DNA of 15,322 nt from an uncultured Rhodocyclaceae bacterium. Its GTDB lineage: Bacteria > Pseudomonadota > Gammaproteobacteria > Burkholderiales > Rhodocyclaceae. The stretch is from positions 1 through 15,322 of the forward strand of contig URNG01000079.1 in NCBI GenBank assembly GCA_900549295.1, in the 5' to 3' direction. Below the pieces are notes generated by a model, which saw only the letters and a list, made by a program, of their open reading frames with translations, was not told where the DNA came from and ran no database searches. A program made the translations under genes and the position numbers. This document shows, one piece after another, positions 1 through 7,177 of the stretch (position 1 is the stretch's first letter; every line of letters starts with the position of its first letter).

Positions 1-104
1 AGGTCATGCTCTTCTACTGGATGCGCGAGTGGGCCGGCGTCATGTTCCTCGTCGGACTCATCGTCTATCTCATCTCCTTCTTCGTCGGAGGGGAGGAAAA
101 GTAA
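1..104 (+). CDS. C-terminal fragment of a membrane protein, probably nitric oxide reductase large subunit NorB
   Basis: Only the last 33 codons are inside the window; the gene begins upstream and ends with TAA at 102-104. The visible peptide is one hydrophobic helix followed by a short charged tail (GGEEK), so this is the final transmembrane segment of a membrane protein. Its W-x-R-x-x-G-x-x-x-F-x-x-G pattern (WMREWAGVMFLVGL) resembles my recollection of the last helix of NorB-type heme-copper nitric oxide reductases. The next gene is norD, whose usual neighbours are norC, norB and norQ. The assignment rests on that pattern and on the neighbour; the active-site helices are outside the window. 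Another membrane subunit of the nor cluster is possible. Confidence 0.5.
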   Translation, partial: VMLFYWMREWAGVMFLVGLIVYLISFFVGGEEK

Positions 105-140
105 CCACTCAGTGATACAACCCTTCCTCATTGAGTCTTC

Positions 141-167
141 GGGCGGCCTTTGGGCCGCCCTTTTTTT
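141..167 (+). terminator. Rho-independent terminator after the upstream membrane gene
   Basis: A GC-only 8-bp stem (GGGCGGCC at 141-148 pairing with GGCCGCCC at 153-160) with a 4-nt loop is followed at once by seven T (161-167). It lies 37 nt after the stop of the membrane-protein fragment and should end that transcript. Confidence 0.9.
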
Positions 168-184
168 GCCGCCGGACTATCCAA

Positions 185-229
185 GGCAAAAAACCTCCGC
201 GCAGCAAAAGAGCGCGGGGGCTTTTTGCC
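185..229. terminator. Second, bidirectional hairpin terminator
   Basis: A long stem pairs 185-192 and 194-202 with 212-220 and 222-229. It has an inner GC-rich 9-bp stem containing one G-T pair, then an A5/T5 and GGC/GCC extension beyond one mismatch. The arms carry T5 on the plus strand and T6 on the minus strand, so it could stop transcription either way. It is the second terminator between the membrane gene and norD, which suggests norD needs its own promoter or regulated read-through. Confidence 0.75.
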
Positions 230-305
230 CGCCTTCTTAGCCTGCATCAAGGCCGCAGCCAGCGCCGCTTCCTAGACTGTCGGCATCTTTGAAGCGAGGC
301 GCAGC

Positions 306-2236
306 ATGGAAGAATGGGTCGGCAAGCTCTGGCACCGCTGGATCACCAAGGCGGCGGGCGGCCACTATCCGGAAGCCGCCGTATCGCTGAAAACAATGGA
401 GCGGCCGCTCGCCATTTTCTTCCGCGCCCTGGGCGGCGATGCGGGTTTGCGCGTGGCGGCTGCCACCGCCGACGCCTACGGCCACCGCCCCCGCCGGCTG
501 GGCAAAAAGGCCCACCCCCCCCCGCCCGCGCCGCCACCCGCCGCAGCTGGCTGGCGCGGGTGGCGGGCAGCGGCGAGCGCCTGAGCTTTGCCCGGCGCGA
601 TCAGAACACCCTGCGCCTGCCGCCGCAGCTCGACGCCTTTCCCGATCCCGCGCTGAACCGCGACCTGTATTACTGGCTGGCAGCGCAGGCGGCCTGCCTG
701 GATCGTCTGCCGGAGGAGATGACGCGCCCGGAGGTCGGCTATCTGCGCCGCAATCAGGCCGCCACGCAACTGGCGCTGGCGATCTGGCCGGGTCTGGCCA
801 GCCGTTCCCGGCGGCTGGTCGCGGCTTATCTGCCGGAACGTCTTTCGCCCGACAAGATGCCGCCCGACGAAGCCGGGCGTGAACGCGCCATCCGCCGCGC
901 CCTGGAAGAACCTGGCAGCATCGAGGCGCTGCCGGAAGTCAGCGACAAGGCGCCGCCGCCGCAACCCGTTCTGTTGTGGCTGCAATGGCAGGATGAAAGC
1001 GCAACAGCCGAAGCACCACGCAACAATGCAGGCGATCAGGGCAGCGAAGGCAACGAGCAGAAAGAAGGCGGCGCGAAAGACGCTTCACAGGACGCGCATC
1101 GCGCCGAGCGGGTGGAAACGCCGAAAGAAAAGAACGGCATGCTGATTTTCTTCCGCGCCGAAAGCCTCTTGTCGGTGGCCGAATTCATCCGCATCAACCG
1201 CAGCGTGGACGACGATCCCGACCCCAACGCCGAGGACGCCGCGCGCGAAATGGATCAGCTTTCGCTGGCGGAAAACGACGACCAGGAGCGCATCGCCTCG
1301 CGCATCCGCTTCGATCTCGACCTGCCTTCCGCCGCCGAGGACGACATTCCGCTCGGCGAAGGCATCCCGCTGCCGGAGTGGGATTACCGCAAGCAGCGCA
1401 TGCAGGAAGATCACGTGCGCGTGCAGGAAATGGCCTCCCGCCATGCCGAACCCTCGCCCCTGCCGGAACGCCTGCGGCGCACCGCGCGCCGGCTGCACCA
1501 GCAGTTTTCCGCCATCCAGCCGGCCCGCCGCTGGCTAAAGGCGCAGCCGGACGGCAGCGAACTCGATCTGGACGCCGTGGTGCGCGCCACCACCGACCGC
1601 AAAAGCGGTCTGCACAGCAGCGGCCAACTGCATCTGGCGCTGGAAAAACGCGAGCGCGATCTGGCCTGCTTGGTGCTGGCCGACCTGTCGCTGTCCACCG
1701 ATACCTGGGTATCGAGCGAGGCGCGCGTCATCGACGTCATCCGCGATGCGCTCTTGCTCTTTGGCGAAACCCTGCGCTCGACGGGTGACCGTTTCGCCAT
1801 CTGCGGCTTTTCCTCGGTGCGCCGCAACCAGGTGCGCTTTCATCGCCTGAAGGAATTTTCCGAGCCGTTCAACGACGCCGTGCGTGGCCGGGTGCAAGCC
1901 ATCCGCCCCGGCTACTACACGCGCATGGGCGCGGCGATCCGCCGTTCCAGCCAACTATTGGCCGAAGAAGCCGCTGGCCGGCGCATCCTGCTCATTCTGT
2001 CCGACGGCAAACCCAACGATCTCGACCTCTACGACAGCCGCTACGGCATCGAAGACACCCGCGCCGCCGTGCACGAAGCCCGTCGCCTCGGGCTGATTCC
2101 CTTCTGCCTGACCATCGACCGCGAAGGCGGCGGCTACCTGCCGCATCTGTTCGGCCCCACCGGCTACGCCATCATGCGCAGCCCGGAAGAACTGCCGCAG
2201 CGCCTGCCGATGTTCTATGCGCAACTGACGCGCTGA
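306..2236 (+). CDS. norD: NorD, VWA-domain nitric oxide reductase activation protein, frame broken at a C9 run
   Basis: NorD works with the MoxR-type ATPase NorQ to activate nitric oxide reductase, probably during metal-centre insertion. The real N-terminus starts at ATG 306 (MEEWVGKLWHRW..., with GAGG at 296-299, 6 nt before the start). This reading continues as NorD-like sequence to about 513. From about 526 the NorD sequence continues in a different frame (TRRSWLARVAGSGERLSF... to the TGA at 2236). The frames change at a run of nine C (515-523); ten or seven C would restore one frame of about 643 residues. A charged linker is followed by a C-terminal von Willebrand A domain with the MIDAS motif DLSLSTD near residue 460, the MGAAIR segment, and LLILSDGKPNDLD. 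A frame-shifted ATG at 314 gives an open 640-aa reading, but its first ~70 residues are not NorD-like. A sequencing error in the C run, true inactivation or slippage are all possible. Confidence 0.88.
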
Positions 2237-2459
2237 GCGCCGCCCAGACACGGGCCATGCGCCCCCGGCCGCCGGCCATGTGCATCTTCGCCCAAGCACA
2301 ATGGTTTGACATTTGTCTACATTCGTTCGGGCCGACATCCGCTAAGATGCGGTTCTGTCGACAAAATTTCGTCACGCGCATGATGCAGTCAACTTCCCCG
2401 GCAGCCTCTGCTTTCCGCCCGAGGGCGCAAGTACAGCAAGGGCAAAATCACAGGCGTAA

Positions 2460-2488
2460 AAAAACCGGCGCTGTACGGGCCGGTTTTT
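2460..2488. terminator. Bidirectional terminator downstream of tRNA-Ser
   Basis: ACCGGC (2464-2469) pairs with GCCGGT (2479-2484) around a 9-nt loop. The stem is flanked by an A run on the left and a T run on the right, so it reads as stem plus U-tract on both strands. On the minus strand it lies about 50 nt beyond the tRNA-Ser 3' end and should end that transcript. On the plus strand it would end anything started in the spacer after norD. Confidence 0.8.
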
Positions 2489-2535
2489 GCGTCAGTTCCT
2501 GCGTCGTTTCGCTGGCTGACAAGAACGGAATCGGG

Positions 2536-2624
<89 letters not shown>

Positions 2625-2636
2625 GCAGCGGGCCGC

Positions 2637-2642
2637 ATCATA
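2637..2642 (-). promoter_or_regulatory. Probable -10 element of the tRNA-Ser promoter
   Basis: The minus strand reads TATGAT (5 of 6 to consensus) ending 12 nt before the tRNA 5' end, followed by the GC-rich stretch GCGGCCCGC. A GC-rich discriminator is typical of stable-RNA promoters under stringent control. No good -35 hexamer is visible at 16-18 nt spacing. Any -35 would fall within the first codons of mltF. Confidence 0.5.
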
Positions 2643-2651
2643 GCACAGCTT

Positions 2652-4076
2652 ATGCCCAGGATTCACCGCCTGTTTGCTTTTTGCGGAATTCTTTTCGGCG
2701 CCGCCCTAATCGTCGCCTGCGGCCGCTGGAGCGCGCCGCTGCCTTTTCCGACGCCGGGCAAGCAGGATCTGGTCGTCCTCATCCAGAGCGGGCCGCTCAC
2801 GCATCTGGAGGATGCCGGCAACCCGAACAACGGCCTGGAGCACGATCTGCTCGAACTGTTCGCGGCGGAGCTGGGCGTGCCGGCGCGCTTCACGGTGAGC
2901 AGCGGCAGCGCCTTCGCCGGACAGCTCGCGCGGGGCGGCTACCACGTCGCGGCCGGCTGGCTGTCGCCGAGCGCCGACCCGGACATCGCCAACAGCGCCC
3001 CCCTGTTTTCCACCCACGACCTGCTGGTGCAGGACGACGCCTCCCTGCCGCTCACCGAACTGGCGCAACTGGCCAGCAAGACGGTGCATGTGCTGGCCGG
3101 TTCGCGGCAGGCGCAAACCCTGCGGCAACTCGCCGGGCGCATCCCGGAACTGACCGTCGCCGAGGTCGAGCGCAGCGACGCCCTCGATCTGCTGGATGAG
3201 GTGGGCGACCACAAGATCGGCTACGCCGTCATGGACTCCCGCCTCGAAGACCTCGCCACCCAGTACGCCCCTAGCCTGCGCAGCACGCTGAAACTGAGCG
3301 AGGCGGCTCCCATCGTCTGGCAACTGGGCGTGCACCCCAACCCGGAACTGCGCGCCCGGCTGGATGAATTCATCGCCCGCGTGCGCGCGGATGGCACCCT
3401 GAGCCGTCTGGAAGAGCGCTATTTCGGCCACGTGCATCGCCTGACGCCGCTCGACATCGAAAAATTCCAGACCGCCATCGAGCGCACCCTGCCCCGCCTG
3501 CGCCGCTTCTTTCAGGACGCCGAGCGGCAGACCGGCATCGACTGGCGGCTGATCGCCGCGCTGGCCTGGCAGGAGTCGCACTGGGACCCGTTCGCCACCA
3601 GCTACACCAACGTGCGCGGCATGATGATGCTGACCGAGGAAACCGCCGACCGCCTCAAGGTCGGCAACCGCCTCGACCCCCGCGAAAGCATTCTGGGCGG
3701 GGCGCGTTATCTGAACATCCTGCGCGACGGCCTGCCGCCCAAAGTGCCCGAACCCGACCGCACCTGGCTCGCCATTGCCGGCTACAACCTCGGTCCCGGC
3801 CACCTCAGCGCCGGGCGCTGGATCGCCAGACAACTGAAAGCCGACCCCGATTCCTGGCTCGATATGAAACGCATCCTGCCGCTGATGGCCAAACCGGAGT
3901 ACTACAGCCGCCTGAAATCCGGCCGCGCGCGCGGCGGCGAAGCGGTCATCATGACCGAGAATATCCGCAGTTTCTACGACATCCTCATGCGCCACGAAGC
4001 GCCGCTGCCCGCCGATCCGCTGGCCGCTCTGGAAGACGCGAAAAAAAGCCTGAGCCTCTCGCCGCGCGGCCTATGA
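2652..4076 (+). CDS. mltF: Membrane-bound lytic murein transglycosylase F (MltF)
   Basis: MltF cleaves peptidoglycan between MurNAc and GlcNAc, forming 1,6-anhydroMurNAc, and is anchored to the outer membrane. The 474-aa protein begins with a lipoprotein signal (hydrophobic residues 7-22, lipobox IVAC, Cys23). Residues about 38-260 form a periplasmic solute-binding (SBP_bac_3-like) domain. Residues about 275-450 form the SLT catalytic domain, with catalytic Glu308 in QESHW, the VRGMMMLT motif (321-328, matching GLMQLT of the family) and AGYNLGPGH. This two-domain order defines MltF. The start is the first Met of a clean signal peptide; no strong Shine-Dalgarno is visible. Only 27 nt separate it from the 5' end of the divergent tRNA-Ser, so its promoter may lie inside the tRNA gene. 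Confidence 0.95.
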   Translation: MPRIHRLFAFCGILFGAALIVACGRWSAPLPFPTPGKQDLVVLIQSGPLTHLEDAGNPNNGLEHDLLELFAAELGVPARFTVSSGSAFAGQLARGGYHVAAGWLSPSADPDIANSAPLFSTHDLLVQDDASLPLTELAQLASKTVHVLAGSRQAQTLRQLAGRIPELTVAEVERSDALDLLDEVGDHKIGYAVMDSRLEDLATQYAPSLRSTLKLSEAAPIVWQLGVHPNPELRARLDEFIARVRADGTLSRLEERYFGHVHRLTPLDIEKFQTAIERTLPRLRRFFQDAERQTGIDWRLIAALAWQESHWDPFATSYTNVRGMMMLTEETADRLKVGNRLDPRESILGGARYLNILRDGLPPKVPEPDRTWLAIAGYNLGPGHLSAGRWIARQLKADPDSWLDMKRILPLMAKPEYYSRLKSGRARGGEAVIMTENIRSFYDILMRHEAPLPADPLAALEDAKKSLSLSPRGL

Positions 4077-4225
4077 GCCTGATGCGTGTTGCACGCAACG
4101 GCACCCGCCATGATGAGTATGGGCGCGATGAATTGCGCCCCCGGCAGGTGGGATTCAGCCTGCGCTGCAGGCTGGCAAGCTTTCACGCTGCAAACTGCCG
4201 TACCAACGCAGTCTGCATGGAAAAA

Positions 4226-5506
4226 TCAAACGGCCAGCACCGCCACCCCGCCCATGTACGGGCGCAAGGCTTCCGGCACCGTGACGCTGCCGTCGGCGTT
4301 CTGATAGTTTTCCAGAATCGCCACCAGAGTGCGCCCCACTGCCAGGCCGGAGCCGTTCAGGGTGTGGCAGATTTCCGGCTTGTTCTTCTCGTTGCGGAAA
4401 CGCGCCTGCATGCGCCGTGCCTGGAAAGCGCCAAAATTGGAACAGGAAGAAATTTCGCGGTAGGTGTCCTGCGCCGGCAGCCAGACTTCCAGATCGTAAG
4501 TCTTGGCCGCCGAAAAACCCATGTCGCCGGTGCACAGCGCGACGCGCCGATAGGGCAGGCCCAGTTTTTCCAGAATCGCCTCGGCGTGGCCGGTCAGTTC
4601 CTCATGCGCGGCGGCGGAATCCTCCGGGCGCACGATCTGCACCAATTCCACCTTGTCGAACTGGTGCTGGCGGATCATGCCGCGCACGTCGCGCCCGCCG
4701 GAGCCGGCTTCGGAACGGAAACACGGCGTGTGGCAGACGAGCTTCAGGGGCAGCGCCTCGGCGCTCAGGATTTCGTCGCGCACGATGTTGGTGACCGGCA
4801 CTTCCGCCGTGGGAATCAGGTACAGCGGTTCCTGCTCGCCGCGCGGCACTTTGAACAGATCCTCCTCGAATTTCGGCAATTGCCCGGTGCCGAACAAACT
4901 CGCCGCATTGACGAGATAAGGCGCATACACCTCGGTGTAGCCATGTTCGGCAGTATGCGTATCGAGCATGAACTGCGCCAGCGCCCGGTGCAGGCGGGCG
5001 ATGCCGCCCTTGAGCACGGCAAAGCGCGCGCCGGAAATCTTGGCTGCCGTGGCGAAATCCAGTTGCCCCAAGCCTTCGCCGACGTCGGTGTGATCCTTGA
5101 CCGGGAAATCGAACTGGCGCGGCGCGCCCCAGCGTTTGAGTTCGACGTTGGCGCTTTCATCCGCGCCCACCGGCACCGAAGGGTCGGGAATGTTCGGCAA
5201 AGCGGCAAGCAAGGCATTGAATTCGTTGAGCAATTCGCCCAGGCGCGCTTCCGATGCCTTCAACTCGTCGCCGAGCGCCCCGACCTGCGCCAGCACCGCC
5301 GAAGCGTCCTGCCCCTGCCCTTTCAACTGGCCGATCTGTTTCGATAGCGTATTGCGCTGCGCCTGCAATTCCTGGGTGCGCGTCTGCACCGTCTTGCGCT
5401 CCGCTTCGAGTGCGGAAAACGCCGTGAAATCAATGGGTTTTCCACGTTTGGCGAGGGCTGCGGCGACGCCGTCCAGATCGGCGCGAAGGTGTTGAATGTC
5501 GAGCAT
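4226..5506 (-). CDS. serS: Serine-tRNA ligase (seryl-tRNA synthetase)
   Basis: SerRS charges tRNA-Ser (and tRNA-Sec where present) with serine in the cytoplasm using ATP. The 426-aa length is normal for bacterial SerRS. Residues about 30-100 form the tRNA-binding N-terminal coiled coil (ALEAERKTVQTRTQELQAQR and onward). The class II core follows, with TAEVP at 233-237, motif 2 FRSEAG at 263-268, the serine-pocket region SSCSNFGAFQARR at 353-365, and motif 3 GSGLAVGRTLVAILEN at 385-400. ATG 5506 starts the conserved MLDIQHLR N-terminus and has AGGA just upstream on its strand. In E. coli the gene follows rarA; here rarA is about 9.4 kb away on the same strand. It converges with mltF, and no U-tract terminator is visible downstream. 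Confidence 0.98.
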   Translation of the reverse strand: MLDIQHLRADLDGVAAALAKRGKPIDFTAFSALEAERKTVQTRTQELQAQRNTLSKQIGQLKGQGQDASAVLAQVGALGDELKASEARLGELLNEFNALLAALPNIPDPSVPVGADESANVELKRWGAPRQFDFPVKDHTDVGEGLGQLDFATAAKISGARFAVLKGGIARLHRALAQFMLDTHTAEHGYTEVYAPYLVNAASLFGTGQLPKFEEDLFKVPRGEQEPLYLIPTAEVPVTNIVRDEILSAEALPLKLVCHTPCFRSEAGSGGRDVRGMIRQHQFDKVELVQIVRPEDSAAAHEELTGHAEAILEKLGLPYRRVALCTGDMGFSAAKTYDLEVWLPAQDTYREISSCSNFGAFQARRMQARFRNEKNKPEICHTLNGSGLAVGRTLVAILENYQNADGSVTVPEALRPYMGGVAVLAV

Positions 5507-5562
5507 GGTTCGTCCTGATGCGGCAAGGCGGAAACGGCCCGCCGCCGGTGAATAAAGGGGCG

Positions 5563-5568
5563 ATTATA
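5563..5568 (-). promoter_or_regulatory. Candidate -10 element for serS
   Basis: The minus strand carries a perfect TATAAT 56 nt before the serS start codon. The hexamer 17 nt further upstream (GCCGGT) is a poor -35, so this may be a weak or activator-dependent promoter. It is the best match in the 219-nt divergent spacer between serS and the M14 peptidase gene. Confidence 0.45.
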
Positions 5569-5681
5569 CGTGAGCGGCGCAGGCGACCGGCGTTCCCGGA
5601 CACACCCTGCAAGCCCGGACGAAGCGGCTGCAAAATGGCCGCGAACCGGAAAAAAACCCTGCTTCGCCGCGCCGCCCGGAG

Positions 5682-5687
5682 TATCAT
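5682..5687 (+). promoter_or_regulatory. Candidate -10 element for the M14 peptidase gene
   Basis: TATCAT matches the sigma-70 -10 consensus at 5 of 6 positions and sits 38 nt before the ATG at 5726, which would give a leader of about 30 nt. No convincing -35 is seen at the normal spacing. The only support is its position in the divergent spacer. Confidence 0.3.
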
Positions 5688-5725
5688 ATCAGCCCCACGA
5701 AATAACCCGTCAGCATCGAACCCGC

Positions 5726-6616
5726 ATGACAAAAATCTTTCCTCCCGCATTTCTCGCCGTCTGGCTGGCGTGGGCCGCGGCCACCCCGGCTGCCACCGCT
5801 GCCGTCTCCGCTCCCCCGGCTGCTGCCGACCAGGCCACGCTGCACACTTGGTGCGCCGATCTGGCCGGGCGCTTGCGCAGCGTCAACGCCGGCGAATGCC
5901 GCAAGCGCGCCTTCCAGGTCGCCCCCGAGCGCACCAGCGGCCAGCGCCCGCTGGTCTGGCAGGACATTCCCGCCGCCGGCAAGAAGGCGCACGCGCAAGC
6001 GCCGCGCGTGCTGGTAATCGGCGGCATCCACGGCGACGAGCTGACTTCCGTTTCCATCGTTTTCCGCTGGCTCAGCTGGATCGGCGAAGCCGCTCCCGGC
6101 CAGTACCACTGGCGCATCATTCCGCTCGCCAATCCGGACGGCCTGCACCGCCGCCCGTCCACCCGCGCCAATCTGCAAGGCGTCGATCTGAACCGGAATT
6201 TCTCGACGCCCGACTGGGACAGGGACGCCCACGCCTACTGGCAGAAACGCACGCGCAGCGACCCACGCCGCTATCCGGGCAAGGCGGCCGGCTCGGAAAT
6301 CGAGACGCAATGGCTGGAAAAGCAGATCGAAACCTTCAAGCCGGACATGATCATCAGCGTGCACGCCCCCTACAACCTGCTCGATTACGACGGCCCCTCA
6401 CCGCATCCGCTGCGCTTCGGCCGTCTGGCCCTCAACCGGCTCGGCGTTTATCCGGGTTCGCTGGGCAATTACGCCGGCCTGCACCGCAATCTGCCGGTCG
6501 TCACCATCGAACTGCCGCACGCCACCAGCATGCCGGCGCTGCGCGAACAGCGGTCGATGTGGGACGACATGCTGCGCTGGATGGAGCGCAACCTGGGCGA
6601 GATCAGCGGGCGCTAA
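5726..6616 (+). CDS. Secreted M14-family zinc carboxypeptidase / murein peptide amidase-like
   Basis: A predicted periplasmic metallopeptidase of the M14 (carboxypeptidase A/MpaA-like) family, which removes or trims C-terminal residues of peptides, possibly cell-wall peptides. From ATG 5726 the protein has 296 residues and starts with a signal peptide (MTKIFPPAFLAVWLAWAAAT then an Ala-rich stretch). Zinc ligands are His102 and Glu105 in GGIHGDE and His213 in ISVHAPYN. Further family marks are NPDGLHRRPSTR with Arg147, VDLNRNF with Asn156-Arg157 for the substrate carboxylate, and the catalytic Glu262 in VTIELPHA. The frame is open upstream to 5570, but those 52 residues are basic and proline-rich and precede the signal peptide, so the later start is preferred. 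The exact substrate cannot be read from sequence. Confidence 0.85.
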   Translation: MTKIFPPAFLAVWLAWAAATPAATAAVSAPPAAADQATLHTWCADLAGRLRSVNAGECRKRAFQVAPERTSGQRPLVWQDIPAAGKKAHAQAPRVLVIGGIHGDELTSVSIVFRWLSWIGEAAPGQYHWRIIPLANPDGLHRRPSTRANLQGVDLNRNFSTPDWDRDAHAYWQKRTRSDPRRYPGKAAGSEIETQWLEKQIETFKPDMIISVHAPYNLLDYDGPSPHPLRFGRLALNRLGVYPGSLGNYAGLHRNLPVVTIELPHATSMPALREQRSMWDDMLRWMERNLGEISGR

Positions 6617-6700
6617 CGAGGCGCCCCCTGCCCGCGGAGCATGGCCTTCCGGGAAAGGCGCGGCTACACTGACCGCCCGACCCACTCCCCAAGGCAAACC

Positions 6701-7165
6701 ATGAACGCCCGCTTTCTCGACGACTTCACGCCCGGCCAGCAATTCACGACGGGCGGCGTCACCCTGAGCGAAGCCGAAATCATCGATTTCGCCTGGCGCT
6801 ACGATCCGCAGCCCTTTCACCTCGACGTCGATGCCGCCGGAAAATCCCCTTACGGCGGCCTGATCGCCAGCGGTTTCCAGAGTCTGGCCCTGTGTTTCCG
6901 GCTGTTCATCCAGAGCGGCATGCTGGCCGAGTCCAGCATCGGCTCGCCGGGCATCGACGAACTGCGCTGGCTGCTGCCGGTACGCCCGGGCGATACGCTA
7001 CATTGCCGGGTGGAAGTGCTGGAAGTGCGCCCCTCGGCCTCGAAACCGGAACGCGGCATCGCCCGCTTCAAATATCAGGCGGTCAACCAGCGCGGCGAAG
7101 CAGTGCTTTCCTTCATCGTCAACCACCTGCTGCTGCGCCGGGCGCACGTGCAACCGACAGAATAA
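6701..7165 (+). CDS. MaoC-like dehydratase (hot-dog fold)
   Basis: A 154-aa single hot-dog-domain protein of the MaoC/(R)-specific enoyl-CoA hydratase family, which adds or removes water across acyl-CoA double bonds. The hydratase signature is seen as Asp35 and His40 in WRYDPQPFHLD, followed by SPYGGLIASG. The segment GIDELRWLLPVRPGD is also typical of these proteins. The start at 6701 is preceded by AAGG at 6691-6694; an upstream in-frame ATG at 6641 would add 20 unlike residues and is less likely. The gene lies 84 nt after the peptidase and only 12 nt before hsdR, so it may be cotranscribed with the restriction genes, although a functional link is not expected. The physiological substrate is unknown. 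Confidence 0.88.
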   Translation: MNARFLDDFTPGQQFTTGGVTLSEAEIIDFAWRYDPQPFHLDVDAAGKSPYGGLIASGFQSLALCFRLFIQSGMLAESSIGSPGIDELRWLLPVRPGDTLHCRVEVLEVRPSASKPERGIARFKYQAVNQRGEAVLSFIVNHLLLRRAHVQPTE

Positions 7166-7177
7166 GAGGGGGCTTAC

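Noticed and set aside
2706..3995. Long minus-strand open frame opposite mltF
   Set aside because: The translation is low-complexity with no motifs, while mltF has a lipobox and a catalytic Glu. It is a by-product of GC-rich third positions.
4121..4140. Hairpin GGGCGC-GATGAATT-GCGCCC between mltF and serS as a terminator
   Set aside because: No T run follows on either strand, so it lacks the second part of an intrinsic terminator. Other short palindromes nearby are equally weak.
4073..5347. Long plus-strand open frame opposite serS
   Set aside because: It covers almost exactly the serS gene, which has all class II synthetase motifs; the plus-strand peptide resembles nothing known to me.
5570..5725. 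Extended N-terminus of the M14 peptidase from ATG 5570
   Set aside because: The 52 extra residues precede a clear signal peptide and overlap the likely promoter region, so they are probably untranslated.
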